From assembly GCF_036010325.1 (NCBI RefSeq), contig NZ_CP108549.1:4340001-4404000 (forward strand): a stretch of DNA of 64,000 nt, written 5' to 3'. The notes below the pieces were generated by a model. That model did not search any database and was not told the DNA's origin. It saw only the letters and a list, made by a program, of their open reading frames with translations. This DNA is from Streptomyces sp. NBC_01210 (GTDB taxonomy: Bacteria > Actinomycetota > Actinomycetes > Streptomycetales > Streptomycetaceae). Below are positions 7,773 through 16,381 of this stretch, piece by piece; the stretch's first letter is position 1, and each line of letters opens with the position of its first letter. The position numbers were made by a program, and so were the translations under genes.

Positions 7773-8921
7773 TCACGCCACCCGCCGTACCTCGTCCACG
7801 TCCACCTCGTCGGCCCCGGCCCCGTCCGCCTTCTCCACCGCTGCCTTGGCGCGCTGCCAGGCGACAAGCGCCAGCGCTGTCCGCCCGGGGCTCGGCACCC
7901 GCCGCAGCCCGAGCGGTCGGCGCCCCGCGCGCAGCACCGCCTCGATCCCCGTCGCGGTCCGCTCCAGAGCGGCCCGGTCGGGATGGCGGGCGAAGGCCAG
8001 GGCCAGCCGGATCACATCGATGTAGACCGACTGCAGCCGTTCGAAGTCGAGATAGATCCGCAGTGCGCGGCGGTGCCCGGCAAGCGCTGCCGGACGGCTG
8101 TGGGCGACAGCCGTGCGCCAGGCCCTCAGCGCAGCCCGCCGCTCGGCCCGTTTCGCGTACCGCATCCGCGAGAGGTGCGAGGCAATCTCGTAGACGGGGT
8201 CACCGAAGAGGGCGAGTTCCCAGTCGATCAGGGAGAGCCGGCCGTCCGCGCCGGCGATGAGGTTGCCCCGGTGGACGTCGGTGTGAAGGAGTACGAACGG
8301 CCGCTCCCCCAGCTCCTCGGCGCGTTCCATCAGCCGTGCGAAGGCATCGTCGGGCACCTTCAGGCCGGCGAACAGCGTCCGGAAATCCTTGCCGTGCCGC
8401 CCCTTCACCTCGCTCTCGGTGAAGTCGACCAGCGTACGGAGAAAACCTGCGCAGTCGCCGTCGGCCGGCCAGCCCTCGGGACAGGGCGGCAGCAGCCGGG
8501 AGGGGACTGCTGCCGTCTGCCGGAAGAGCTCCCCGAGGGAGGCGATGTACGGGAGTGCCACCGGCCCCTCACGTCCCACGAGGTCGGACAGCGGATCGCC
8601 CTCGGCGAAGGAGTGCACGGTGAAACCGGGCCGGTCGGCCAGCACACGGGGACTTCCGTCCACCCGGCCGGCGATGGCGCCGAGCAGCTCCCCCTCGGGC
8701 CAGATCCGCAGATTGAACTGGACGGCATCGGTGATCGGCGCCCGTACCTTCACCGGCGTACCGGCAGGCAGCGCGACCGACGCGGCGAGCCCGTGCGGCA
8801 GTTCCACACAGTAGTTGCGGTGGTAGTAGCCGGTGAGGGGCGCCCCCTCACCGGCCGCTCGGTACAGCGACTCCCAGCTGTCGACGACACGTCCGGACGC
8901 GCTGCGGGCTACATCGGACAT
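7773..8921 (-). CDS. Aminoglycoside phosphotransferase-family kinase-like protein
   Basis: A 382-residue APH/choline-kinase fold protein. 'LLHTDVHRGNL' gives the catalytic Asp (HxDxxxxN pattern), and 'SLIDWELALFGDP' supplies the metal-binding Asp. The family phosphorylates small-molecule hydroxyls; nothing shows that this one confers drug resistance. The ATG at 8921 follows a GAGCGCAGGAG-like stretch; the longer frame to 9056 crosses the gap to the HAD gene. It lies downstream of HAD and GntR genes on the same strand, a grouping I remember from other streptomycetes. Confidence 0.75.
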   Translation of the reverse strand: MSDVARSASGRVVDSWESLYRAAGEGAPLTGYYHRNYCVELPHGLAASVALPAGTPVKVRAPITDAVQFNLRIWPEGELLGAIAGRVDGSPRVLADRPGFTVHSFAEGDPLSDLVGREGPVALPYIASLGELFRQTAAVPSRLLPPCPEGWPADGDCAGFLRTLVDFTESEVKGRHGKDFRTLFAGLKVPDDAFARLMERAEELGERPFVLLHTDVHRGNLIAGADGRLSLIDWELALFGDPVYEIASHLSRMRYAKRAERRAALRAWRTAVAHSRPAALAGHRRALRIYLDFERLQSVYIDVIRLALAFARHPDRAALERTATGIEAVLRAGRRPLGLRRVPSPGRTALALVAWQRAKAAVEKADGAGADEVDVDEVRRVA

Positions 8922-9098
8922 GCGGCTCCTGCGCTCTCGAGGCCGAAGACACCACTGACGGACCGTTCCGGGCCGCCGGTCACGTTCATACCCAAAGAGT
9001 AGTGACAGCACCAAACCCCTTGCGGAGAAGGAAGGTTGACACTGGGCACACGCCATATGGCCGGGGCTCGTCCGTCATACCCACCCGACCTGTCATCC

Positions 9099-9803
9099 CT
9101 ACCCGACGACAGCCGCCTGCATGACGCTCAGATCCGCGGCAAAGCAGGTGGCTCCGGCCGCCTCGAGCCGCCGCAGCTTCTCCTGGCGCGGGTGGTATCC
9201 GATGAACGGCACACCGGCCGCCGCTGCCGCCTTGGCGTCGGCGGGCGAGTCGCCGATCATCACACTGTCCGCGGCGGCCGTACCGGTGCTGTCGAGGAGT
9301 TGCCGCAGGCTGTGCGGAGCGGGTTTCATCAGGCTCAGATCATCGGGCCGGCCGACGATCCGGTCGTTGAAGTACTTCTCGAGCCCATGGCGGTGGAGAT
9401 ACGCCCGGATCGCCGCCTCACAGTTGTTCGATGCGATGGCAAGCAGCTTGCCCTCGCCGCGCAGCTGCGCCATGAGCGGCTCGGCCGCGGCGGTGGGCAC
9501 CGCCGTCTCGGCGGCTTCGGTCTCCGCCTCCTCAAGGCACTTGCGCACTGTTCCGACCAGGCCGACGGGGTCGCCCGTACGGACGGCGTGCACCTGCAGC
9601 ATCACTTGGAGGGGATCGGTCATCCCCTCGGTCCTGGCGCTCAGGTCGGCGTCGGGGCGGACGATCTCGCGCAGCGTCGCGGCGATGCTCGAGGCCGTGC
9701 GGGGGTGCGCGAAGAGATCACAGACCGGTCCGTCGAAGTCCCACAGGACGAGGGAGGCACGGGAGAGCAGATCTCGTAGCTGGGTAGGGGAGGTGAGCAA
9801 CAC
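9099..9803 (-). CDS. HAD-family hydrolase
   Basis: A 234-residue haloacid-dehalogenase-like phosphatase. Motif I is VLWDFDG (Asp22 nucleophile, Asp24), motif II is in 'LLAIASNN', motif III is the Lys in 'SLMKPAPHSL', and motif IV is 'MIGDSPADAKAAAAAG'. This resembles phosphoglycolate/pyrophosphatase-like members with a helical cap. The GTG at 9803 begins 2 bp after the TGA of the upstream GntR gene, so the two are translationally coupled. The substrate is unknown; it may dephosphorylate what the downstream kinase makes. Confidence 0.8.
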   Translation of the reverse strand: MLLTSPTQLRDLLSRASLVLWDFDGPVCDLFAHPRTASSIAATLREIVRPDADLSARTEGMTDPLQVMLQVHAVRTGDPVGLVGTVRKCLEEAETEAAETAVPTAAAEPLMAQLRGEGKLLAIASNNCEAAIRAYLHRHGLEKYFNDRIVGRPDDLSLMKPAPHSLRQLLDSTGTAAADSVMIGDSPADAKAAAAAGVPFIGYHPRQEKLRRLEAAGATCFAADLSVMQAAVVG

Positions 9804-9805
9804 GA

Positions 9806-10744
9806 TCAGTCGCCAAAGTCCGCATCTTGGGCCAGTAGCTCCCAATAGGAGTCGAAGAACGTTTGCGCTGTCTCCACCTTCAGTGCCTGGTCAGGCTTGG
9901 AGTACGGAAAGAGCGTGGCGCCGAGCCCGAGCGAGTTGAGGGTTGTACCCTCCTGCTCCTCTCCCTCGACCGGGTCGGGATCCGTGCCCTCCAGGGTGTA
10001 GTAACCCTCGAGCAGCAGATCCCTGTTCAGGAGATACATCTTGCTGGTCGGCGTGAGGCGCACGGTCCTGATCTGGACCGACACCTCGGGAACGAGCCGC
10101 TGTCGCTTGAGGGTACGCAATTCACTGCGCAACGACTTGGAACACTGGATCAGGGTGTCGCGGTGCCGCTGGCGCGGCCGCTCGTCGTCCGGGTCGTGCA
10201 AGGACACGGGGAAGGCGAGCTTGATGCCGGGGTCGGGAAGCATCAGGCGCAGAGAGATGCTCCGCGGCCGGATGCTGCCGTCGTGGATGCGGGTGATCTG
10301 TGCCCCGAGTTGCCGGTTCATCGTCTCCGAGGTGAGGGAGAAGACGTCCATGGTGATGTCATCGGCATCGAAGGCTGCTTGAAGATGGGGCTGGAGCGTC
10401 TCCAGGGCGGGCCGCGCGAAGACCTGCTGGGCCGTGGAAGCGCGGCCTCCGCCGGGCAGCACCCGGGCACCACTACCCTGACGTGACTCGATCAGGCCCT
10501 CGTCGATGAGCAGTTTCAGAGCCTTGGTCACCGTCGCCCGGGACACCTGGAAGGTGTCCCTCAACTCCCGTTGCGTAGGCAGCAACTTGCCCGCTCCGTA
10601 CGCACCGCCGCTGATGCCTTCCCTCAGCCGGGCGGCGACGATCTCGTACTTCCTGCCCTCTTCGCCTGCCAGTTCGCCAGTTGCCACCGTCCCACCGTAC
10701 AACTGCCCTCTGGGTACGCGTAATTGGCCCGTCGAATAAGACAT
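9806..10744 (-). CDS. GntR-family transcriptional regulator
   Basis: A 312-residue regulator. Residues ~35-95 form the GntR winged HTH ('LLPTQRELRDTFQVSRATVTKAL', then 'GLIESRQGSGARVL'). The C-terminal ~200 residues match no effector domain I can name and include a long insertion with acidic 'EGEEQEG'. The first gene of the GntR-HAD-kinase set, it probably autoregulates. The start is uncertain: ATG at 10744 and GTG at 10687 are both possible, and neither has a strong ribosome-binding site. Confidence 0.75.
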   Translation of the reverse strand: MSYSTGQLRVPRGQLYGGTVATGELAGEEGRKYEIVAARLREGISGGAYGAGKLLPTQRELRDTFQVSRATVTKALKLLIDEGLIESRQGSGARVLPGGGRASTAQQVFARPALETLQPHLQAAFDADDITMDVFSLTSETMNRQLGAQITRIHDGSIRPRSISLRLMLPDPGIKLAFPVSLHDPDDERPRQRHRDTLIQCSKSLRSELRTLKRQRLVPEVSVQIRTVRLTPTSKMYLLNRDLLLEGYYTLEGTDPDPVEGEEQEGTTLNSLGLGATLFPYSKPDQALKVETAQTFFDSYWELLAQDADFGD

Positions 10745-10964
10745 GTTCGGGCCACTTCAGGCCGACCGGCCAATTTCCGGTCAACCGCCCGATCCAATAG
10801 TCGTACAAGTTTGCCGGTGCCTGACGAACGGGAAGACAACAGACAGGTCAACCAGACTGATTTGCTTGCAACTTGACTGCTTGACCGACTCTGACGGGGC
10901 GCCCGAGCGGGTACAACGGCGTGCGGGCACAGGCGCTCCCCGCCATTCCGAAGGAGGGGGACCC

Positions 10965-11132
10965 ATGCCTTGGATGACCTTAGTAGTCGAACAGTTCGTG
11001 CAATGGCGGTTCGGATACGTCGCAGCGCTCGGACTCACCCTGCTGACCATCGGGGTGAAGGCCGAGAACCCCACCTGCGCCGGCGTCGGCGGCGCCCTGC
11101 TGACGGTGCCGGTCGTGGCGGCCGGCACCTGA
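10965..11132 (+). CDS. 55-residue putative membrane microprotein
   Basis: A short frame with an excellent ribosome-binding site, AAGGAGGGGG, 5 bp before ATG 10965. It encodes two hydrophobic segments, 'FGYVAALGLTLLTIGV' and 'GVGGALLTVPVVAAG', separated by a short loop with one Cys. The pattern suggests a two-pass membrane protein with short termini. It is divergent from the GntR gene, so it could be a regulatory target. I do not recognise a function. Confidence 0.6.
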   Translation: MPWMTLVVEQFVQWRFGYVAALGLTLLTIGVKAENPTCAGVGGALLTVPVVAAGT

Positions 11133-11199
11133 CGGACCTCCGCGCCTCAGCCGCCCGCCCGGACACCACGGCGCCCGCCCGGACATCACAGCGCAGGCA

Positions 11200-12431
11200 T
11201 CAGAAGATGTCCGGGCACCAAGGCCGCCTCGACGTCCGGAACAACCGGTCCGCCACCCCCGCCGCCCCCGGCGTCCCCTCCTCCACCAGGCCCAGCGCAG
11301 CCAGTCGTACCGCCGACTCGTCGCCCAGGTACAGCGCACTCAACTCCCGTACATCCAGCGTCAGATCGGGCGACCGGGTCGACGGACCACACACCGCCCC
11401 CTCCCGGCGACGCGTCCAGGCGGAAGCAGCCGGCCGCCAGGCCCGCCGCATCGCGGATGTCCAGAACCAGGGTCGCGGAAGTCCCGTACGTACGCGCCTC
11501 CAGGGCCCGTACGACATCCAGGATCCGCACCCACAAGAAGTCCGCCTGCGTCAGGATCCTCGCCGCGCGGGGGTCCGGGAGCAGCAGGGGGAGCAGGTCG
11601 TCCGGGGCGCGATAGCCCGACTTGACCGTGGTGATCCAGTCCACCGAGCACAGGTAGTGCCACAGGGCGCGCTCCGCCGCCGGCGTCAGCGCGATCATGT
11701 CGCGCACCGTCGCCGTGTTCAGCGGCTGCTTGGCATCGCCCCACGTGTCGTCCGCCTTGTAGACGAGCAGGCCCTCGACCTCGCCGGTCGCCGCGCGGTG
11801 GACCGCGTAGAACGGCTCCGTCCAGGGGTGGGCCGACAGCTCCGTCTGGCCCGTGTTGATCTGCCACCAGCGCTCGTCGCGGTTCACCGCGCCCGGCTGC
11901 CCGGCCGCGAGCCGTGCGTGCAGCTCCGGGCCGAGCTTGCGTACGTCCGTCCCGTCGACCAGGTCGATCCGGCCGCCGTCGCCCGGGCCCGACCAGCGCG
12001 GGTCCAGGCCCGTGCGCGGGACGTCGACCGCCCACTCGGTGATCCAGGCGGCCGGGCCGAAGCCGTACCGGCCGTAGATCGGGTACTCCGCGGCGATCAG
12101 CGTGGATACGACGTCGCCGCGCTCCTTGGCCTCCGCCAGGTCCGCGGTCATCATCCGGCTGAGCAGACCCCGGCGGCGGTGCGTGGGCGAGACGGTGACA
12201 TTGGAGACCGCGCTCGCCGGGAGCGCGGCGCCGCCCACCGCGGTGAGCTGCTGGGTGAAGGAGCGGTACGTCGCGACACAGCGGCCGTTGTCGAAGGCGC
12301 CGCGGACCCGCGACACGTCGGTGTGCGACCTCCTTCTCGGAGATCACCGGCGGCCTCAGGAACCCGGTGGACAACGCCCGCAGCCAGTCGGCGAATTCGG
12401 ACTCGGTGACGGTGCGGGTTTCGACACTCAT
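11200..12431 (-). pseudogene. Eis-type GNAT acetyltransferase broken by two frameshifts
   Basis: Three overlapping frames together give one ~400-residue Eis-like N-acetyltransferase. Frame 1 (from ATG 12431) gives '[15 protein letters not shown]'. Frame 2 (about 12325 to 11400) carries the acetyl-CoA core '[15 protein letters not shown]', '[10 protein letters not shown]' and the sterol-carrier-like C-domain. Frame 3 (to 11200) gives the family C-terminus ending '[11 protein letters not shown]'. The shifts lie near 12320-12335 and at a run of five C at 11397-11401, where one base fewer restores the frame. Either the gene is inactivated or the assembly has homopolymer errors; the intact coding of all three parts favours recent change or error. 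Confidence 0.75.
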
Positions 12432-12480
12432 ACGTCTCACGCTAGGCCGAACGCCGATCCGCCCGCATCCGGGTTTCCGG

Positions 12481-12620
12481 CAGTCCCGTACGGCTCAGTC
12501 CCGTACGGCTCAGCCCCGTACGGCTCCGAATGCGTGCGGCTCAGAACGCCGCGCGGCTCAGCCCTGTACGGCTCGGAACGCCGCGCGGCTCAGCCCTGTA
12601 CGGCTCAGAACGCCGCGCGG
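12481..12620. repeat. 15-bp and 32-bp tandem repeats downstream of asparaginase
   Basis: Three 15-bp copies of a CAGTCCCGTACGGCT-type unit (12481-12525) are followed by a 32-bp unit starting at 12542, 12574 and 12606. The 32-bp unit contains CAGAACGCCGCGCGG, and its third copy is the 3' end of the asparaginase gene. The terminal codons Arg-Ala-Ala-Phe-stop have therefore been copied downstream. Confidence 0.85.
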
Positions 12621-13564
12621 ATCTCGCCGACCTCCACTCCGCCGCCCAGCAGCGGCGCGTGCCCGATCCGCGCCACCACCGGAGCATCCACACCCAGCAG
12701 TTCGAGGGCACGGGCCAGCACCGGGCCCAGCGCGCGGGTCGAGCCGTCGTCCACCTTGAAGGCCAGCGCACGGCCGTCCGCCAGCGCCACCGCCTGGACC
12801 GCCTCCGCGCCCATCTTCGACAGCGTGCCCGGCACCTCGCGCATCAGCCAGGTGTCGGGGCGGCGCGTGCCGGCGACGTACTCGGGGTGGGCGCGCATCG
12901 CGTCCGCGACCCGGCGCTCGGCCGAACCCGGCTCGGCGAGTACGAAGTGGCGGAAGGCGCGGGCCAGTCCGGTCAGGCTGACCGCCATCAGCGGAGCGCC
13001 GCAGCCGTCCGTGCCGACCGCCGTGACCCGCTCGCCGGACGCGTCCTCGACCACCTCGTGGACCAGCTGCTGCAGCGGATGCCCGGGGTCCAGGTAGTTC
13101 GTCCGGTCCCAGCCGTTCAGCGCGCAGGCCGCCAGCATCGCAGCGTGCTTGCCGGAGCAGTTCATCGTGACCTTGTCCCGGACCTGGCCCGTCGCGAGAT
13201 ACGTCTCGACCTCGGCCGGGTCCAGCGGCAGGTCCGGCGGAGTCTGCAGGTCATCGGCCGACAGTGTGTGCTCGGCGAGCATCTTCCGTACGAGATCGAG
13301 GTGGAAGCCCTCACCGGAGTGGCTCGCGGCGGCCAGCGCCAGCCGCTCCCCGGAGAGGCCGAGCCCGGCGCGGAGTACCGCCGCGGCCTGCATCGGCTTG
13401 TTGCTGGAGCGCGGGAAGACCGGCACTGCCGGGTCTCCGAGCGCGAGTTCCACACTGCCGTCCGCCGCCAGGACGACGAGCGACCCCCGGTGACGGCCCT
13501 CGACAAAGCCGGATCGTACGACTTCGGCGAGGACCGGGGGTATGGCGGTGGTGGGGGTGCTCAT
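12605..13564 (-). CDS. L-asparaginase (thermolabile/ReAV-type, PF06089 family)
   Basis: A 319-residue protein. 'FPRSSNKPMQAAAVL' and 'NCSGKHAAMLAAC' are signature segments of this asparaginase class, which resembles serine-lysine/beta-lactamase-fold amidases rather than type I/II asparaginases. It would hydrolyse asparagine to aspartate and ammonia in the cytoplasm; no signal peptide is present. The ATG at 13564 has GGGAAGG upstream. It lies 44 bp downstream of rsiG on the same strand. Its last codons are duplicated in the tandem repeat beyond the stop. Confidence 0.85.
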   Translation of the reverse strand: MSTPTTAIPPVLAEVVRSGFVEGRHRGSLVVLAADGSVELALGDPAVPVFPRSSNKPMQAAAVLRAGLGLSGERLALAAASHSGEGFHLDLVRKMLAEHTLSADDLQTPPDLPLDPAEVETYLATGQVRDKVTMNCSGKHAAMLAACALNGWDRTNYLDPGHPLQQLVHEVVEDASGERVTAVGTDGCGAPLMAVSLTGLARAFRHFVLAEPGSAERRVADAMRAHPEYVAGTRRPDTWLMREVPGTLSKMGAEAVQAVALADGRALAFKVDDGSTRALGPVLARALELLGVDAPVVARIGHAPLLGGGVEVGEIRAAF

Positions 13565-13608
13565 CGTGGGCCTTCCCGGGGCGTGTGCCCGCTCCCGGAA
13601 GGATCGCT

Positions 13609-14337
13609 TCAGGTGAGCAGGTCGTCTACTTGTGCTTCACCTTCACGGTACCTGCGGGCGATCTCGGCACTGCAATCGTCCGCCGTGCGTTGCAGCAACT
13701 GACGGCTGTGCGACACCTGCTGTTCGTAGCGGATCAGCCGGCCCATCGCCGCGTGCAACTCCTCGTCGGTACGGGCGTCGAGGTCGGAGAGCTCGACCTC
13801 GGAGAGCATGTCCGAGGCCAGCCGCCGGTACTCCTCGCTGTGCGGCGTGGAGAGCGTCACATGCCGGGCCGACGAGCGGTGCCGCGAAGGGGCATCGGCC
13901 AGGATCTTCGACAGACGGTCCACGACGGTTGTCTCCGGGACGACCGGCGCCTGTGGGGCCGTACGCCGCGCCAGCTCGGCCCGCAGAATGTCGATGCGGC
14001 CCTGCAGCAGCCGCCGCACATAGCTGAGGTCCGCCTCGTCGCGATGCGAGTCGCGGCGGAGATTGCGCAGCTCAGGCAGGCGCAGTGCCGCGAGATCGTG
14101 CTGCGGGGGCTCAGGCAGGGCGTCCCCGGAACGCTGCTGGGGCGGTCGCGCGGCACGTGAGCGGCCGGTACGGGTCGGCGCGGAAGGTGGCACGGAAGGT
14201 GGCACGGAAGGTGGCACGGAAGACGGTGCGGTACGCGGCACGGAAGGCGACGCGGGAAGCGACGCGGAAATCGCTGTGGGCAGCGATGTGGGAAGCGATA
14301 CGGGACCGGGCGGCTGTCCGGCGCCAGATGTGCTCAT
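13609..14337 (-). CDS. rsiG: RsiG, c-di-GMP-dependent anti-sigma factor for WhiG
   Basis: A 242-residue protein with two long antiparallel helices. The c-di-GMP motif E(X)3S(X)2R(X)3Q(X)3D occurs twice and intact: E101-S105-R108-Q112-D116, and E205-S209-R212-Q216-D220. In Streptomyces, RsiG bound to c-di-GMP sequesters sporulation sigma WhiG, so this gene links second-messenger level to spore formation. The N-terminal ~70 residues are Ser/Pro-rich and include three SVPP units encoded by a 12-bp DNA repeat near 14186-14221. The ATG at 14337 is divergent from dtd. Confidence 0.92.
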   Translation of the reverse strand: MSTSGAGQPPGPVSLPTSLPTAISASLPASPSVPRTAPSSVPPSVPPSVPPSAPTRTGRSRAARPPQQRSGDALPEPPQHDLAALRLPELRNLRRDSHRDEADLSYVRRLLQGRIDILRAELARRTAPQAPVVPETTVVDRLSKILADAPSRHRSSARHVTLSTPHSEEYRRLASDMLSEVELSDLDARTDEELHAAMGRLIRYEQQVSHSRQLLQRTADDCSAEIARRYREGEAQVDDLLT

Positions 14338-14441
14338 GTGCGTATGTCCGTCCCCTCGACCGGTGCGGCTGCACCGCCTCCGTGCATGGTGCCACTCCCG
14401 AAGGTCCCGACGCAGGTGCTCTGCACCCGTTCAGCCCCAGA

Positions 14442-14447
14442 TAGGTT
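14442..14447 (+). promoter_or_regulatory. -10 box of a likely leaderless dtd transcript
   Basis: TAGGTT is followed by exactly 7 bp and then the ATG at 14455, with no ribosome-binding site. This spacing puts the transcription start on the A of the start codon. Confidence 0.5.
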
Positions 14448-14454
14448 GGTCTGT

Positions 14455-14880
14455 ATGCGTGCAGTGGTGCAGAGGGTCGACGGCGCGAGCGTCGTGGTGG
14501 CGGGCGAGACGGTCGGCGAAATCGTCGGCGAAGGGCTGTGTGTGCTGGTGGGAGTGACCCACGAGGACACCAAGGAGAAGGCGGCGCAGCTGGCCCGCAA
14601 GCTCTGGTCGGTCCGCATTCTGGAGGGCGAGAAGTCCTGCTCGGACGTGAACGCGCCGTTGCTGGTGATTTCGCAGTTCACTCTCTACGGGGACGCCCGC
14701 AAGGGCCGCCGCCCCACCTGGAACGCCGCTGCGCCCGGCGATGTGGCCGAACCACTGGTCGACGAAGTGGTGGCGCAGCTGCGGGCGCTGGGGGCACGGG
14801 TGGAGACGGGCCGGTTCGGGGCGGACATGCGCGTCTCGCTCACCAATCACGGCCCGTTCACCGTACTGATCGAAATCTGA
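14455..14880 (+). CDS. dtd: D-aminoacyl-tRNA deacylase
   Basis: A 141-residue enzyme that hydrolyses D-amino acids mischarged on tRNA and recycles the tRNA. It starts MRAVVQRV and contains the two family signatures: 'SQFTLYGD' near the middle and 'NHGPF' near the C-terminus, whose Gly-Pro gives chiral proofreading. Length is typical. The ATG at 14455 lacks an SD and is preceded by a leaderless-type -10 box. It is convergent with ygfZ, with a 4-bp gap. Confidence 0.95.
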   Translation: MRAVVQRVDGASVVVAGETVGEIVGEGLCVLVGVTHEDTKEKAAQLARKLWSVRILEGEKSCSDVNAPLLVISQFTLYGDARKGRRPTWNAAAPGDVAEPLVDEVVAQLRALGARVETGRFGADMRVSLTNHGPFTVLIEI

Positions 14881-14884
14881 GGAG

Positions 14885-15850
14885 CTACGGCTCGACCACG
14901 AGCTCCTGCGCGGCCGCCGTGTCGCCCGCCAGCAGCTCCGCGTCCATCGGCACATTGCGCTTGACCAGCGCCAGTGCGATCGGGCCGAGCTCGTGATGAC
15001 GGGCTGACGTGGTGATGAAGCCCAGCTGGCGGCCCTCCTCACCGTCCGCGGCGAGCCGCACCGGAGTGCCGTGGCCCGGCAGGTGCACCTCACTGCCGTC
15101 GAGGTGCAGGAAGACCAGCCGACGCGGCGGCTTCCCCAGGTTGTGGACGCGCGCGACGGTCTCCTGGCCGCGGTAGCAGCCCTTCTGCAGGTGGACCGCG
15201 CTGCCGATCCAGCCCAGCTCGTGCGGGATGGTGCGGTGGTCGGTCTCGAAGCCGAGGCGGGGGCGGTGGGTCTCGACGCGCAGTGCCTCGTACGCCAGGA
15301 TCCCGGCGACCGGGCCGTTCGCGGCGGCGTACGTTTCGAGGTCGGCACGCGGCAGGAACAGATCGCGGCCGTACGGAGTCTCCCGTACGACAACGCCCTC
15401 GGGTACCTCGGCGATGGAACCCGCAGGCAGGTGGACGACCGCGAACTCCCCGGTCCGGTCGGCGACTTCGACCCGGTAGAAGAACTTCATCGACTCCAGG
15501 TACCCGATGAGTTCCTGCTGTGTGCCCGGTTCGACATGCGCCCAGACCGTCTCGCCGTCGTCGACGAGATACAGGGCATGCTCGATATGGCCGTGCGCGG
15601 AGAGGATCAGCGCCTCGGTCGCCCGGCCGGCCGGGAGCTCGCTCACATGCTGGGTGAGCAGAAGATGCAGCCAGCTCAGGCGGTCGTCGCCGGTGACGGT
15701 GACGACGCCGCGGTGCGAGAGATCGACAAGGCCGGCGCCGTCCGCGAGGGCGCGCTGCTCGCGGAACAGATCGCCGTAGTGCGCGGCGACGCCTTCGTCA
15801 TGGCCTTCGGCGGCGACCGCACCGGGCAGGGACAGCAGGGGGCTCTTCAT
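14885..15850 (-). CDS. ygfZ: YgfZ/GcvT-like folate-binding Fe-S maintenance protein
   Basis: A 321-residue protein related to the GcvT aminomethyltransferase. The YgfZ hallmark 'KGCYRGQE' is present, including the conserved Cys, and the N-terminus has the folate-binding fold ('LVDLSHRG'). YgfZ proteins support Fe-S cluster enzymes using tetrahydrofolate. It is likely co-oriented with nur, which ends 9 bp before on the same strand but has its own promoter. Confidence 0.88.
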   Translation of the reverse strand: MKSPLLSLPGAVAAEGHDEGVAAHYGDLFREQRALADGAGLVDLSHRGVVTVTGDDRLSWLHLLLTQHVSELPAGRATEALILSAHGHIEHALYLVDDGETVWAHVEPGTQQELIGYLESMKFFYRVEVADRTGEFAVVHLPAGSIAEVPEGVVVRETPYGRDLFLPRADLETYAAANGPVAGILAYEALRVETHRPRLGFETDHRTIPHELGWIGSAVHLQKGCYRGQETVARVHNLGKPPRRLVFLHLDGSEVHLPGHGTPVRLAADGEEGRQLGFITTSARHHELGPIALALVKRNVPMDAELLAGDTAAAQELVVEP

Positions 15851-15859
15851 GCGCTAAGC

Positions 15860-16297
15860 CTACGACTCGGTGGTCGGGGCCTCAGCGGTGCACTTCTTGC
15901 AGCGGCCGAAGATCGCGAAGTGCTTCATGTCCGTCTCGAAACCGAAGGTCTCGCGGAGCTTGGAGGTGAACTCGGCGGCGACGGAGACATCCGCCTCGAT
16001 CACATTCGTACAGTCGCGGCAGACCAGGTGGATGTGGTGGTGCCGGTCGGCGAGGTGGTACGTCGGGGCGCCGTGGCCGAGGTGGGCGTGGGAGACCAGG
16101 CCGAGCTCCTCGAGGAGCTCCAGGGTCCGGTAGACGGTGGAGATGTTCACGCCGGAGGCGGTCTTGCGCACCTCGGAGAGGATGTCGTCGGGCGTCGCGT
16201 GCTCGAGCGTGTCGACGGCCTCGAGGACAAGCTGGCGCTGCGGAGTCAGCCGGTAGCCGCGCTGCCGCAGATCACTCTTCCAGTCGGTGCTCACCAC
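15860..16297 (-). CDS. nur: Nur, nickel-responsive Fur-family repressor
   Basis: A 145-residue Fur-family regulator. From the GTG at 16297, the histidines fall at 33, 70, 72, 86, 88, 90 and 126. As I remember it, these are the positions of the metal-site residues in S. coelicolor Nur. Two Cys pairs (C93/C96 in VCRDC and the C-terminal CKKC) are also present. Nur represses nickel uptake genes and, indirectly, iron SOD when nickel is present. The matching numbering supports the start, and a -10 box 7 bp upstream suggests a leaderless mRNA. The nitrobindin gene lies just upstream. Confidence 0.88.
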   Translation of the reverse strand: MVSTDWKSDLRQRGYRLTPQRQLVLEAVDTLEHATPDDILSEVRKTASGVNISTVYRTLELLEELGLVSHAHLGHGAPTYHLADRHHHIHLVCRDCTNVIEADVSVAAEFTSKLRETFGFETDMKHFAIFGRCKKCTAEAPTTES

Positions 16298-16303
16298 GCA
16301 CCC

Positions 16304-16309
16304 AGTGTA
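16304..16309 (-). promoter_or_regulatory. -10 box of a leaderless nur transcript
   Basis: On the minus strand TACACT is followed by 6 bp and then GTG at 16297. No SD sequence precedes the start, so transcription probably begins at or next to the start codon. Confidence 0.55.
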
Positions 16310-16381
16310 GGCAGGCGCTTCCACCGCGGGGAGCGGTTGTCGGCCTTGATCCTTCGGCGGGGCGTGGCGAGAGCCGGCGGG

